DNA of 64,000 nt, from positions 62,001 through 126,000 of the forward strand of contig JACKEN010000007.1 of assembly GCA_020632995.1 (NCBI GenBank), in the 5' to 3' direction. The position numbers and the translations under genes are program-made. This stretch comes from Deltaproteobacteria bacterium (GTDB lineage Bacteria > Myxococcota > Kuafuiibacteriia > Kuafuiibacteriales > Kuafuiibacteriaceae). Positions 29,321 to 39,952 of the stretch are shown here, in pieces; positions within the stretch are counted from its first letter, which is position 1, and each line of letters begins with the position of its first letter. Below the pieces are notes generated by a model. The model was not told where the DNA came from, searched no databases, and was given only the letters and a program-made list of their open reading frames with translations.

Positions 29321-32300
29321 ATGAAGATGCAACGACTCCTCCTGCTCGCGCTCCTCGCGACCACCGCCGCCTGCTCGACCGAAGAGCTGTGCGACCCCGG
29401 GACCGCCGGGTGCCCGTGCCTGTCGGACGCCACCTGCCGCCTCGACAGCCTGATCTGCCTCGCCGACATCTGCGTCGACCCCGGCTCGCTGTGCGACGGG
29501 GACTCCTGCGCCCCGTCGGTGCCGAAGTGCTTCTCCCCCTGCATCCAGGACGTCGTCCGCGACGACGGCAAGGTGCTCGCGTGCTCGGACGAGGGCCTCC
29601 TCGAGGGCTGCCTCGGCGACACCGAGTGCGTGCAGGGCAGCTGCATCCCGACCATCTCGAGCCGCGTCTCGGCCCTCGTAGCGCCGGGGACCTGCGCCGA
29701 GGAGACCGACTGCCCCGACTACCAGACGTGCATCCAAGGCCGGTGCTTCTCGAACTGCGGGGACGGCTCGGAGTGCCCCGACACCCGCGACTGCCACCGC
29801 CACGTCTGCAGGGTCCGTTGCACCGACGCCGCGCCCTGCAAGGAAGAAGGCTACGCCTGTGACCTGAGCGGGGTCTGCCTGCCCCTGGTGACCCCCAGCG
29901 CCCCCGCCACCAGCGTGCTGCAAGGTGACTTCCGCGTCAGCGTGGATCGGGTCCGGTTCTCGTCCGACGCGCCCCAGGCCGAGCTCGAGCTCGTCAACGA
30001 CAGCGGCACCGTGGCCCAGTTCCTCGTCAAGAAGGTCGAGCAGCGGGTGCTGCTCGACGGCGGCACCGCGGACGTCCGGCTCGCGAGCGAGGGCGACGCG
30101 CCCTGTCTTGGATGACGATGGGGGTCGACGCGCCGCTCCCCGTGCAGTCGTTCCCGGTGCGGCTGAACCCGGGGGCCTCGGCGAAGATCGTGCTCGGCAA
30201 CGCGCGCAACTCGACCCTGCCGCGCTGGCAGGGCCTGCTCGAGATCTCGTCGTCGACGTTCGACAAGGCGGTCCGGGTCCGGCCTCGTGTACTCCGAGAC
30301 CGTCAAGGGGCGCTGGCGCGGTCGCGCTTACTACTTCGGCAACTTCGAGGACGGCTCGAGCGTGCTCGGGGGCCAGTCCCCGCTCGACCGCTGGCGGGCG
30401 AACCGCGGCGACCCGAGCACGCTGAACGACGTCCCGAACGCGTTCATCCAGGCCTGGGGGCGCTTTCGCAACAACCAGTTCTCCGCCGCCGAGATGGAGG
30501 CGCTGGTGCAGGCCACGACGACCGGGTCGTGGCAGTTCGATCGGGTCCAGCAGCTGTGTGAGGAGGCGGGCTTCGGGCGCTCCGCGGTGTGCGCGCCGTT
30601 CGGGGGCGCGGGGAGCGCGGCGGTCATCCCGTACACCAGCGCCGGCAACATCAACCGGGTGCCGTCCGGGGTCGTGCAGATGGACATGGTCCTGAACCTC
30701 GAGCCGGCCACGTTCGAGGAGGAGGCCGACCCCGGGCTCTGTGGGCGCCGCGGGCTGACCCCGGGCTCGGGCGAGCACTGCTTCGTGGGCCGGATCGACA
30801 GCGCGCAGGCGCTGCAGTACGGCGGCAACCCCGCGGTGGTGCTCCGCTTCGAGGACGACCCGCTCGACTGTCAGACGATGGGCTCGGCCGGCTGCGTCTC
30901 GTACCTCGCCGACGCCTACTCGGAGGTCCGAGTGGGCGCGCGCTACGTGCCGGAGGAGGACGACACCACCTGCGCGCTCGTGCCCGGCCTCGAGGTCCGC
31001 ACCGTGCCCTGGCTGGTGCCCGGCTTCGATCCTCCCGGGAACGGCGGCGGCCGCGAGGTGCGAGAGTGCCGCGACCAGCGGGTCCCCTTCGATGGCGCGC
31101 CGGAGCTCAACGTCTCCTTCGCGGGCGCCAACCCCATCCCCGACGGCAAGAGCCGGCTGCGCCGCATCGAGCTCGTCGACGGCATCATGCTCAACCAGAG
31201 CACGATGCAGCTCATCTTGCGCGAGACGGTCGACGCGTTCCACGGGGGCGCGACCCCGTTCGTGTCCTACGCCTACGTCACCCTCACCAAGGACGACGCC
31301 GACCTCGAGCTCGGCGACTACCAGGGCAACCGGCCCAAGGACGACCGCAGCCGCGACAACCAGCTGCTCGGGGTGAGCTGCGGCTCGGACCTCATCAACC
31401 AGGTCACCCGCCGCCCCAACCGCACGGTGGAGACCCTCTCCGTCGCGGACCGGGACCGGCTGGCGTACGCGGTGGTGACCGGGGCGACGAGCGGGGACGC
31501 GATCACCGTCTCCAACCCCGCGCTCGAGAGCATCCACTACGTCTGCATCTGGAACGAGGACACCGTGGTGCCGGACGACAACGGCATCGATCAGCCGTTC
31601 TCCCAGGTCCGGGAGGTGTTCGACGGCGGCCCGGGCGGGACCACGCTGTGCCCGGGCGGGGCCCAGATTGTCTACTTCGCGCTCGACGCCCGAGACTTCG
31701 TGGACGCCAACGGAGCGGCCATCGATCCCGCGACCCTGGACTGCAACCAGAACAGCAACGGCTCACCCGAGAGCTGCCTCTCGCAGCTGCGCGCCTGGGT
31801 CGACGGGGCAAGCGGCTCCGGCTGATGCCGCGCGACGAGGGGTTGTTCGCCGACGCCCCCGCCACAACCGTCTTCGACCTCGCCTGGACCTGCACCCCGC
31901 CCGGCTACGAGCCCTCGAGCGATCCCAACGCGCCCCCCATCGTGGCGGTCCCGATGGGCACGCAGGCCGAGTGCGACGACCTGCGGAGCGACCTGCGGGT
32001 GGGCAAGACGTTCTTCGCCGCGGCGCAGAGCCGGCTCGTCTTCAACCCGATCGAGACCGACATCCACCAGGCGTTCCGATACCGCACCCAGTTCGTGAGC
32101 CGCTCGGGGCGCAACGTAGGTTTCGCCCCCGAGGTGTGTCGCGGCGACGCGGGCCTCGTCCCGTACTGCTACGACCCCGACACCATCAAGAAGATCACCG
32201 AGCGGGTGGACTGCGCGCTCGCGCTCTACCACTTCGACCTCGCCGCCCCTCAGGCCGAGAAGCTCCCGGTGGACACCGCGCAGCTCCTGCTCGGCTACCT

Positions 32301-34731
32301 CACCAAGAACTTCGGCGTGCTCCAGGTCGACAACCCGCTCGGCGACCCCATCCTGCAGCAGGGCTTCGAGCGCCTGTTCGCGGAGCTGGCGATCACCCTC
32401 GGGGACGACGCCTACACCGCGTCGCTCGCCTCGCGCTTCGATCTCGCGGGCGAGAACCAGCTCGCGTTCGAGGGGACCCGCTTCGAGGTCGGGGGCATCG
32501 ACCTGTCGGGCGGCGCGGGCTTCGAGCTCTACAAGCTCTACCAGGCCGCGCAGTTCTACGAGCTGGTCCTGGACCGCTTCTACCGGATGACCCCGCTGTT
32601 CTGGAGCAACCTGGAGGGGCAGGCGGTGGACCGGTACATCACCCAGCAGACGGTGACCTCGTACCTGAACCGGATCATCCGCGCCTCGGCCCAGCTCGCC
32701 AACACCCAGAGCGAGATCGCGCGGCGCTACCAGCTCTTGAACCGACCCGATCTCGCGCGGCGGGTGGTCGAGCGGGGCTACACCCGCGCCTACCAGGAGT
32801 CGCTGGTGATCTCGTCCCTGATGGGCCTGCTCGCGAAGCGGGTGAGCCCGTCGGAGGTGGATCAGATCGTCTACGAGATCGATCAAGCCCAGCGCCGCTA
32901 CCGCGTGGCCATGCTGGGCATGCAGACCCGGTACCAGGGCATCGACGACAGCATCAACGCGTTCGGCTTCCTGCCCGACTACATCCCCTTCCCTGCCCTC
33001 GACGAGGGCTCGCTGAACGGGTTCGTGCCGATGTTCGACCGCGCCATGCAGCGGCTCGAGGTCGCGGGCGAGTTCGAGGCGCGCGCGTTGGAGAGCAGCC
33101 GGGCCTTCGACGTGGACGAGGCCGCGTTCCAGAACGAGCTCGTGCAGCTCACCCTCGGCTACCAGGAGCGACTCGGGGAGCTCTGCGGCACCTTCACCGG
33201 CAGCGACGGCCGCGTCTACCCCGCGATCCGCCGCTACGCCCACCTGTCCGAGGACCTCGCCGGGCTGGACGACCCCTGCGGCGGCACCAAGACCGGCGCG
33301 CTGTGGCTCAAGAACGCCGACATCGAGACCCGCGCCCTGGAGCTGCAGCGGGTGCGGACCGAGATCTCGAACGTCCAGGCGCGCGCGAACATCGCCACCG
33401 AGTCGGTGGCCGCCCAGTGTGAGCTGATCAACGAGGACGTGCGCCTGTTCCTCGAGCACCAGGGGGTGGTGGATGGCTATCAGAACGTGATCGATGGCCT
33501 CACGTTCACCAACGGGATCCTCGACAAGACCCTCGACATCTTCACCGCCGACAGCACGGGCGCGAAGATCGCGACCGGCGTGCACCTGGCCGCGACGACG
33601 ATCACCGAGGCGGTGATCCTCGCCAAGCAGATCGAGATCCGCGACCTCGAGCGGAGCTTCGCGGCCAAGCAGATCGGGCGGCAGTGCGTGTACCTGCAGA
33701 GCGAGCTCGGCTTCACGATCCGCGAGATCCTGCTCGACATGAACCTCCTCGAGCTCGACGCGCTGAACGCGATCTGGAACGTCCAGGTCGAGGGGCAGCT
33801 CTTGATCGAGCTCGATCACGAGCGACAGCGGCTCCTCGCGGAGTGGGAGGACGCAGAGCAGCTGGTGATCAACGCGGCGGCGGCCCAGTCCGACCCGAAC
33901 GTCCGGATCTACCAGAACGACGCGATCATCAACGCGGATCGATGGTTCACCCGCGCGATCCGCGACGCGTATCGCGCCACCAAGATCTACGAGTACTACA
34001 CGAGCCAGAGCTACGCGCGGCAGGAGGAGCTGTACCTGATCCGGATGATCGACGCTGGGCAACCCAACCTGCGCAACTACCTGGCCGACCTCGACGAGGC
34101 GTACTTCGAGTTCGGGGAGCAGTTCGGGAACCCGGACTCCCGCATCGAGGTGCTCAGCCTGCGCGACGACCTCATGCGCATCCCTCGGGTCGCCGCCGAC
34201 GGGTCAGGGCGCGCGCTCAGCAGCGAGGAGCGGGTGATGCTGTTCCGGGAGCGCCTGAAGGACCCGGTGCTCCTCGACGAGCGCGGCTTCATCACCTACC
34301 AGTTCAGCACCGGGTTCGATCGGCTGTCGCCGCTCACCCACAACCACAAGATCCTGTTCATGGAGGTCGAGCTGTTCGGCGACGTGGGTGATGACGTGGC
34401 GCGGGTGTACGTGCGCCAGAAGGGCACCGGCGTGGTCAAGACCGAGGACGGCTCGCGGCTGTTCTACGCGTTCGAGCCGCGGACCGCGGTGATCAACCCG
34501 GTGGTGAACGGGTTCCGGGACTTCGGGCAGGACTCCGACGGCGCGATCACCGGCCCCACGCGGTCGATCTTCCGCAACTACCGCTTCCGCGAGCGCCCGC
34601 TGGTGAACACGAACTGGGAGCTGATCTTGAACCGCCGGACCGAGGCCGCGAACGAGGACGTGAACCTCGACGGCCTCGACGACATCAAGCTGTACGTCTT
34701 CTACACGGACTTCACCGGCGCCGAGCAGTAG
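29321..34731 (+). CDS. Giant lipoprotein, tandem paralogue 2
   Basis: About 1,803 residues, closely similar to the upstream gene over its whole length (shared VNTNWEL, TGPTRSIFRNYRFRERP, FGNPDSRI, LTHNHKILFMEVELFG). The lipobox is TAAC. Three shifts break it: 30101-30103 (C run short), 30279-30280 (extra C) and 31805-31808 (G5 as G4). Alignment with paralogue 1 restores the frame at each. Its hydrophobic turn is shorter (AKIATGVHLAATTITEAVI, near residue 1416). GAGGAG lies before ATG 29321, 11 bases after the upstream stop. The pair probably arose by duplication and may form a hetero-oligomer on the cell surface. Confidence 0.8.
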
Positions 34732-34750
34732 CCCCCGCTGCGGGCGCTAC
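34728..34750. terminator. Hairpin shared by two convergent genes
   Basis: GTAGCCCCCGC (34728-34738) pairs with GCGGGCGCTAC (34740-34750) with one mismatch; the effective loop is about 3 bases. It overlaps the stop codons of both converging genes and could act in both directions. There is no T-tract. Confidence 0.5.
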
Positions 34751-35391
34751 TCGCCGTGGTACTCGTTCCCGAGGTACTGCCCCTTGCGGTTGAAGTAGAG
34801 CATCTGGTCGACGTCGTGGTCGCCGGTGTAGATGCCGAGCTCCACCATGTAGCCGACCAGCTCCTTGCCGCGGCCGTTCTCACCCTCCGCCAGGTACACG
34901 GTGGTGTAGTTCTCGCCGTGGAAGTCGTAGTCGATGCCGTCGTCGGCTCGACCGGCCCGGTACTCGCGCTCGAAGTCCGCGATGCCGCGCGCGATGGCGG
35001 CGCCCGCCCCGCGCGGCAAGTCAGCCTTACGCGTCGCGACGGAGAAGCCATCACCCCAGTCACCGCCGATGCGCTGCAGGCGCTCGAACTGCTCGTCGAG
35101 CGGCAGCTTGGCGAAGGCCTCGGCGCCGTTGCCCTGGATGCCCTCGAGCTCCTCGGTGGTGAAGCCGACCTTCTCGAGCGCGTTGCGGAAGAACTCCTTC
35201 TGACCCTTGGCGTAGCTCGAGTCGCGGTAGATCTCGATCATCCGCGGCTTCACCGTGGCCTGGGAGCGCGAGGCGAGGCCCTGGTAGAAGCCGGCCAGGG
35301 CGTCCACCTCTCCGCGGGAGAGCTTCTTGTCGTCCTCCTGGGTGAGGACCTGGTGCATCCGGTTCAGCTTGGTCAGGGACGACATCGCCAT
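34747..35391 (-). CDS. Soluble protein of unknown function
   Basis: 214 residues, no signal peptide or membrane segment. The N-terminus is helical and charged (LTKLNRMHQVLTQEDDKKLS). A middle part carries RGEVDALAGFYQGLASRSQA, and the C-terminal third is Gly/Tyr/Asp-rich and probably beta (DDGIDYDFHGENYTTVYLAE). I recognise no family. Its N-terminal style resembles that of the soluble unknown starting at 13916, but no clear sequence match was found. It converges on the giant lipoprotein gene with 15 bases between stops. The upstream gap contains TTGTCACACAAC. Confidence 0.75.
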   Translation of the reverse strand: MAMSSLTKLNRMHQVLTQEDDKKLSRGEVDALAGFYQGLASRSQATVKPRMIEIYRDSSYAKGQKEFFRNALEKVGFTTEELEGIQGNGAEAFAKLPLDEQFERLQRIGGDWGDGFSVATRKADLPRGAGAAIARGIADFEREYRAGRADDGIDYDFHGENYTTVYLAEGENGRGKELVGYMVELGIYTGDHDVDQMLYFNRKGQYLGNEYHGE

Positions 35392-35439
35392 GGTGTCGGG
35401 GTTATCGGCGGGGCCCCTGGGGGGTTGTGTGACAAAATC

Positions 35440-36444
35440 CTACCCGGCGATCTCGAACCGGATCTGGCCCACCACCTGGCCCGCCGCGGTCACCACCCGG
35501 CAGCGCCAGCGCCCCTGGGGCCGGGGCCCGAGGTTGCGCTTGGTCGACCAGGTCCGAAAGCCCTCCTCCCGGCCGCCCCGCACGTCCAGGTCCACCACGT
35601 CGACCCGGGCCCCGTCGTGCCACCACTCATGACGCAACGCGTCTTGCAGACCGCGCGGTGCCCGGATCGCGGTGGCGCAGGTGATCTGGGGCGGCGCCAC
35701 CTCGAAACGCTCGGTGGGGTCCGAGACCCAGCGCTCCACCACGAGGGTCCCCACCGCCGCCTCGGCCAGCGATAGGGGCTGCGGGCGGGACGAGCGGCCC
35801 GCCGAGCCCCCACGCCGCCGCGACCACCCCCGCCGCCACGACGCCGCGGGCCAGCCAGCGCCGGGCGCGACGCGGCCACTCCGCCGCCTCGCCCTCGGGG
35901 CTCTCGAGCACGTCGAGCACCGGCACCCCGACCGCGGTGGTCACCGCGGCGAGCGTCAGGCTGACCTGGTTGCTCAAGCCGAGCACCGGGAGCACGCAGG
36001 CCAGCCCGGCAAAGGACGCGAAGGCCACCATGGCCAGCCGCCCCGGGCGGTGCCGGAAGACCCAGGCGAAGGCCGGATCCCAGAGGGTGAGGAGGGCGGC
36101 GGCGGCCATCGCGCCGAGGAACACCGTGTGCCCGAGCGTCCAGGCGGCGGCGCGCAGATAGAACGGGAGGGTGAAGAACAGCGCGAGCTGCACCACCGAC
36201 TGGGTCGCGAGGGGGGCCGACGCCATCCCGAGGCGCACCAGCCGCCCGTGAAGGCAGGCAGGCGCTCGGGATCGAGGGTGCCGAGCATCGCCAGCGCCAC
36301 CAGGAGCGCCCACGCCCCCACCGCCGCCGCCACCACCAGCCACGCCCGCTCGGGGCTGCGGTTCATCAGGAACGCGCTCGCCAGCCCCACCGCCAGGGAC
36401 GCCCAGGGGAGATAGGGCTTCACCTTCGGCCAGAGGTCGGTCAT
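35440..36444 (-). CDS. Multi-pass membrane protein with C-terminal DUF2914 domain (DUF5924/DUF2914 type), frameshifted
   Basis: About 335 residues in three frame pieces (shifts near 36240 and within 35755-35800). The N-terminal half has several transmembrane helices (PYLPWASLAVGLASAFL, AWLVVAAAVGAWALLVALAM, VVQLALFFTLPFYLRAAAW). The C-terminal ~105 residues match the DUF2914 pattern: a Trp-rich strand, RTWSTKRNLG, then PQGRWRCRVVTAAGQVVGQI with RFEIAG at the end. Function is unknown; DUF2914 is taken to be a periplasmic or extracytoplasmic beta-sandwich. ATG 36444 was chosen as the first Met of the membrane-protein frame. It is divergent from 36487-36855. Confidence 0.7.
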
Positions 36445-36486
36445 CGAGCACACATCTTGTCACAACGTGGGGAGCGCAGGCACCGT

Positions 36487-36855
36487 ATGCCAATGGATCC
36501 CACCCGCGCCGTGAACACCTGCGCCGCCGACCTGCGGGTCAGCCCCGGTGCTACGGCAGACACGCACGCCATCCGCCAGCGCTTCACCGAGGTGGACGCC
36601 CGCTTCCGCGCGAACCTGAACTCCGGGATGAGCCGCTCGGACGCGATGACCAACACCCCGCCCATGATCCCCGACGGCGTGGCCACCGCGGGCGGCAAGG
36701 ACGGCGCCCGGCGGAGCGAGGTCCTCGACATGATCGGCTGCGCGGGCGAGCGCGCCGGCCTGGGCGACGGCATGACCCACGAGCTCCAGGGCATGTACAA
36801 GGACGCCACCAACGCCAAGAGCGGCAACGTCCTCAACTGGCTGCTGGGTCGCTGA
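36487..36855 (+). CDS. Small soluble protein of unknown function
   Basis: 122 residues, no signal peptide. Helical N-terminus (MDPTRAVNTCAADLRVSPGA), a central Met/Pro-rich stretch (NTPPMIPDGVATAGGKDGAR) and a helical end. No family recognised. GGGGAG lies about 12 bases before ATG 36487; ATG 36493 is an alternative. It is followed after one base by 36857-37267, so the two form an operon. Confidence 0.7.
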   Translation: MPMDPTRAVNTCAADLRVSPGATADTHAIRQRFTEVDARFRANLNSGMSRSDAMTNTPPMIPDGVATAGGKDGARRSEVLDMIGCAGERAGLGDGMTHELQGMYKDATNAKSGNVLNWLLGR

Positions 36856-36856
36856 C

Positions 36857-37267
36857 GTGAGCGAGAGCGAGCTCCACCCCCTGGTGGATCTGGCGGCCCG
36901 CCTCCTCGTGCAGGGCGCCGACGCCCCCTACGCCTACCCCGAGGGGGCCCAGGAGCGACTGCAAGAGGCCTTGCTCGCGGCCCGCGGCCAGCCCGACCTG
37001 GCGGACGGCGTGCTCAGCCTCTTCCACGCCGCGATCGCCCTCTCGGAAGAAGAGAGCTCACCCGGCGCGGCGGCGGTGATCTTCAAGGCCCTGCACGCGG
37101 TGCGCGGCGAGCTGGGGCTGGGCAAGGCCGAGGCCGACGCCCTGCGCTCGAAGCTGGACGAGGGCCTCGACCGCGCCACCAAGCGCGCCCCGATGGTGGG
37201 CGCGAAGGCCCCCGAGGGCACCTTCAAGGCGAGCCGCCTCCCCCCGCCCCGGCGCTTCAAGCCCTAG
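36857..37267 (+). CDS. Small helical protein of unknown function
   Basis: 136 residues, Ala/Leu/Glu-rich and almost wholly helical (LHPLVDLAARLLVQGADAPY, LHAVRGELGLGKAEADALRS), ending in a basic Pro-rich tail (SRLPPPRRFKP). GTG start at 36857, one base after the upstream stop. Its TAG stop codon is formed with the TA that flanks palindromic element 1. No family recognised. Confidence 0.7.
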   Translation: MSESELHPLVDLAARLLVQGADAPYAYPEGAQERLQEALLAARGQPDLADGVLSLFHAAIALSEEESSPGAAAVIFKALHAVRGELGLGKAEADALRSKLDEGLDRATKRAPMVGAKAPEGTFKASRLPPPRRFKP

Positions 37268-37440
37268 TCCCCTGCGTCAGTGATTCCTTGCTGAAGTCGC
37301 GAGTCCATTCTCGTGTCTGGTGCTCGCGTGAGGAGGGCGCATACTCGTTGTCTGCAACCGACGAAAGCCGAAGGCGGCGCGGGCAGCAGGCGCGAGAAGG
37401 GGCCGCGAATTTGGTGAGGAATCACTGACGCAGGGGACTA
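37265..37440. mobile_element. Palindromic MITE-like element 1
   Basis: The ends are a perfect inverted repeat: 37264-37288 matches the reverse complement of 37417-37441 over 25 bases. Left end after the TA is GTCCCCTGCGTCAGTGATTC. Both sides are flanked by TA (within CTAG), compatible with a TA target duplication. Internal sequence shares GTGTCTGGT and a GC-rich GCAGGCGCGA stretch with element 2. It encodes no protein. If one TA and the element are removed, the upstream gene still ends in TAG. Confidence 0.75.
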
Positions 37441-37454
37441 GCAGGTAACAGGCC

Positions 37455-39855
37455 CTACCACCGGACATCCCACGTCACGCGCATGTCGGAGGCGACGCCC
37501 TCCGCCCGCAGGATGTGTTGCGTTCCGTCGTCCGCGCCGAGCGTGACCTCGCCCGGCCCCGCGCGCACCACGAGGTGCTTGGGCTCGTCGAGCGAGGTCT
37601 CCTCTGCCCCCGTCACCGAGGCGATGCCGCTCGGGCGCCCCGGGCTCACCACAGCGTAGCGGCCGCCCTCGGGCTCCCGGGCCGCGCCGTCGGCGCCCAG
37701 CCACACCCGCACCTCGCGCACCCGCCGCACGTCGTCCAGCGTGGTGACGCCGGTGGCGCGGCGGAGGGTCTGGACACCTTCCGGGCAACATCGGCACCAC
37801 CGCCCCCGCCCGGGCGAGCAGGCCGAGCTCACGCAAGGGGACCTGCAATGTCACCTCGCCCCCGCCCTCGTGCACCTCGCCCGTCTCCCAGTCGTACCAG
37901 GTGCCGGCGGGGAGGAGCACCGGGCGCTCCGCCACCGAGGCGGTGAGCACCGGGGCGACGAGGAGCGCGTCGCCGACCAGGTAGGCGTCCTTCACCCCGT
38001 GCAGGCGCACGTCGCCCGGGTCCGCGAAGGCCATCGGGCGCACGATCGGCGCCCCGGACTCGCTCGCGTCCTGAGCGAGCCCGGCCCACAGGGGGAAGAG
38101 GCGGGTGTGGAGGTCGGCCCAGCGCTTGAAGTGGGCCACGGTGTCCGCGTCGCGGTCCCAGCGCCAGTTGTCGCGCACCGCGCGGCCGTGGTGGGTGCGC
38201 ATCACCGGGGCCATCGCGCCGAGCGAGGTCCAGCGCAGGAACAGGTCCTTGGTGGAGGGCGGGTTGGTGGCGGAGACGTAGCCCGCGATGTCGTGGGTCA
38301 CCACCGGGAACCCGGTGACCGAGAGGCCCATGAGGATGGGCACGATTGTCGGGAGCCCGTCGTCCGCCTGGAACGACGTGCGCTGGTCGCCGGCCCAGAT
38401 CACGTGGGCCTGGCTCTGCGAGCCGGTGTAGCCCGAGCGGTGGAAGATCACCACGTCGTCGGCGCCCGCCTCGGCCACCGCCTCGCGGTTCACCACCGCC
38501 CACTCGAGCGGGTACTGGTGGTGGGCGGCCTCGGGGTCGCGCCCGTCGGAGGTGCTGACCGCGCGCGGGTCGGCCGGGTACCACTCCGCGAAGTCCGCCA
38601 TCCAGCCGTCGATCCCCATCTGCAAGGCAGCTTTCAGCTCGCTCTTGACGAAGCTCCGGGCCCCCGGGGCGAAGAGGTCGGCGAGGTAGCTCACCTCGAA
38701 GTCGGGGGCCTGGAAGCCCAGGTCCTCGCCGCGCCGATCCTTCACCAGGAAGCCGCCGTCCCGGAGCTCGGGGTACACGTCGACCCCGCCCACCACGAAG
38801 GTGTTGAAGTAGGTCATGAAGCCGAGCCCCTGGTCGTGGAGCCGGGTGATGAGGTCGGGGAGCCCGGGGTAGAGGGCCCGATCCCAGCGCCAGTCCTCCT
38901 CCAGGATGTAGCTGGCTCCCTGGTCGATGCCGCCGCGCCAGTCCTCGGTCCACAGGGCGCTGGCCGGGATCTCGGCCGCGCGCAGGCGCTGGGCCTCCGC
39001 CTCCACCGCGTCGGAGCCGCCGATCGCCTCCATCCACACCCCGAAGGTCCAGTCCGGGGCCTTCGGGATGCGCCCGGTGACCGCGGTCTGCTGACGCACC
39101 ACGTCGAGCGGCGTCGGCCCGGGGGAGATCACCAGCTCCGCCGCGCCCTCCCACACCTCGACCCGGAGGGTGTCAGGATCGCTTGCACACAGATCCCAGA
39201 TCGAGCGGTAGAAGGTCGTGGCGTGCAGGCCGTACGAGGCCCCGGCGCGCGGGGCGAGCATGGTGGGCACCGAGAGGTAGCTCTGGTGCCGGGTCCCGAC
39301 GAGGAACCACACGTCGGCCGGCTCGTCGGTGTCGACCTTGCCGATGCCCTGCTCGCTCACCCACACCGGCACCACCTGCCCGCGGTGATCCACGTCGTGG
39401 GTCTGGGCCCCGAAGCCGAGGAAGCCCCCCGCGTCGGCCCCGTCGCACCCCAGGCTGATGAAAGCTCGGTTGACGTCGGCGTCCGCGCTCTCGACCCGCA
39501 GCACCACCCCGCCCGGGCTCGGGCGCACCGTGAGCCGGCCGAGGGGCGCGCCCGCGTCGTCAACGAGCTTCGCCTCGAGCCCCGTGTCGTCGCGCGATGC
39601 GCCCTCCAGCCGGGCCGCGCCGCGCCAGTCACCTTGCGGTCGATCCTCGATGCGGAACGAGCCGAACTGCTCCTCGTAGACCCCAAGGGCCGACCGGAAC
39701 CCCGCCCCGGTGATCGTCAGCTCGAGGCCGGAGGGGTGCCGCAACGTGAGGGCCACGCCCTCCCCGACCTCCACCTGAAACTCCCCCACCGGGCCGCTGG
39801 GATCCCCGCCGCAGGCGGTCAGGGCGAGCACGAGCAGGGCGAAGGCGCGGCGCAT
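37455..39855 (-). CDS. GH31-family glycoside hydrolase, lipoprotein
   Basis: About 800 residues. The signal peptide ends in a lipobox (LTAC). An N-terminal beta domain precedes a GH31 (beta/alpha)8 barrel. The nucleophile motif DGWMADFAEW lies near residue 415. The acid/base region WAGDQRTSFQADDG near residue 490 is of the form found in GH31 enzymes including sulfoquinovosidases. HDIAGY follows. GH31 enzymes release alpha-linked sugars. Surface anchoring suggests scavenging of external glycans. One extra G near 37782-37785 shifts the last ~110 residues, which continue as VQTLRRATGVTTLDDV to a stop at 37455. It is divergent from the alpha/beta hydrolase gene. Confidence 0.9.
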
Positions 39856-39952
39856 CGGCCGGAACCTAGCAGGGGGAGCCCCCGACGAGCCACATGCGGT
39901 ATCCTGGGGCGGTGCCGACCTCCTCCGTCGTCTCGCGCCACACCCACGCCGG

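Noticed and set aside
35424..36466. TTGTCACACAAC (minus, upstream of 35391) and TTGTCACAAC (plus, upstream of 36487) as a shared operator
   Set aside because: The two have different arm spacing and no common -10 box; similar short strings occur elsewhere in the window, so chance is likely.
36487..37267. Type III or VI secretion effector operon
   Set aside because: No secretion apparatus genes or recognisable effector motifs nearby; small size and helical content are not enough.
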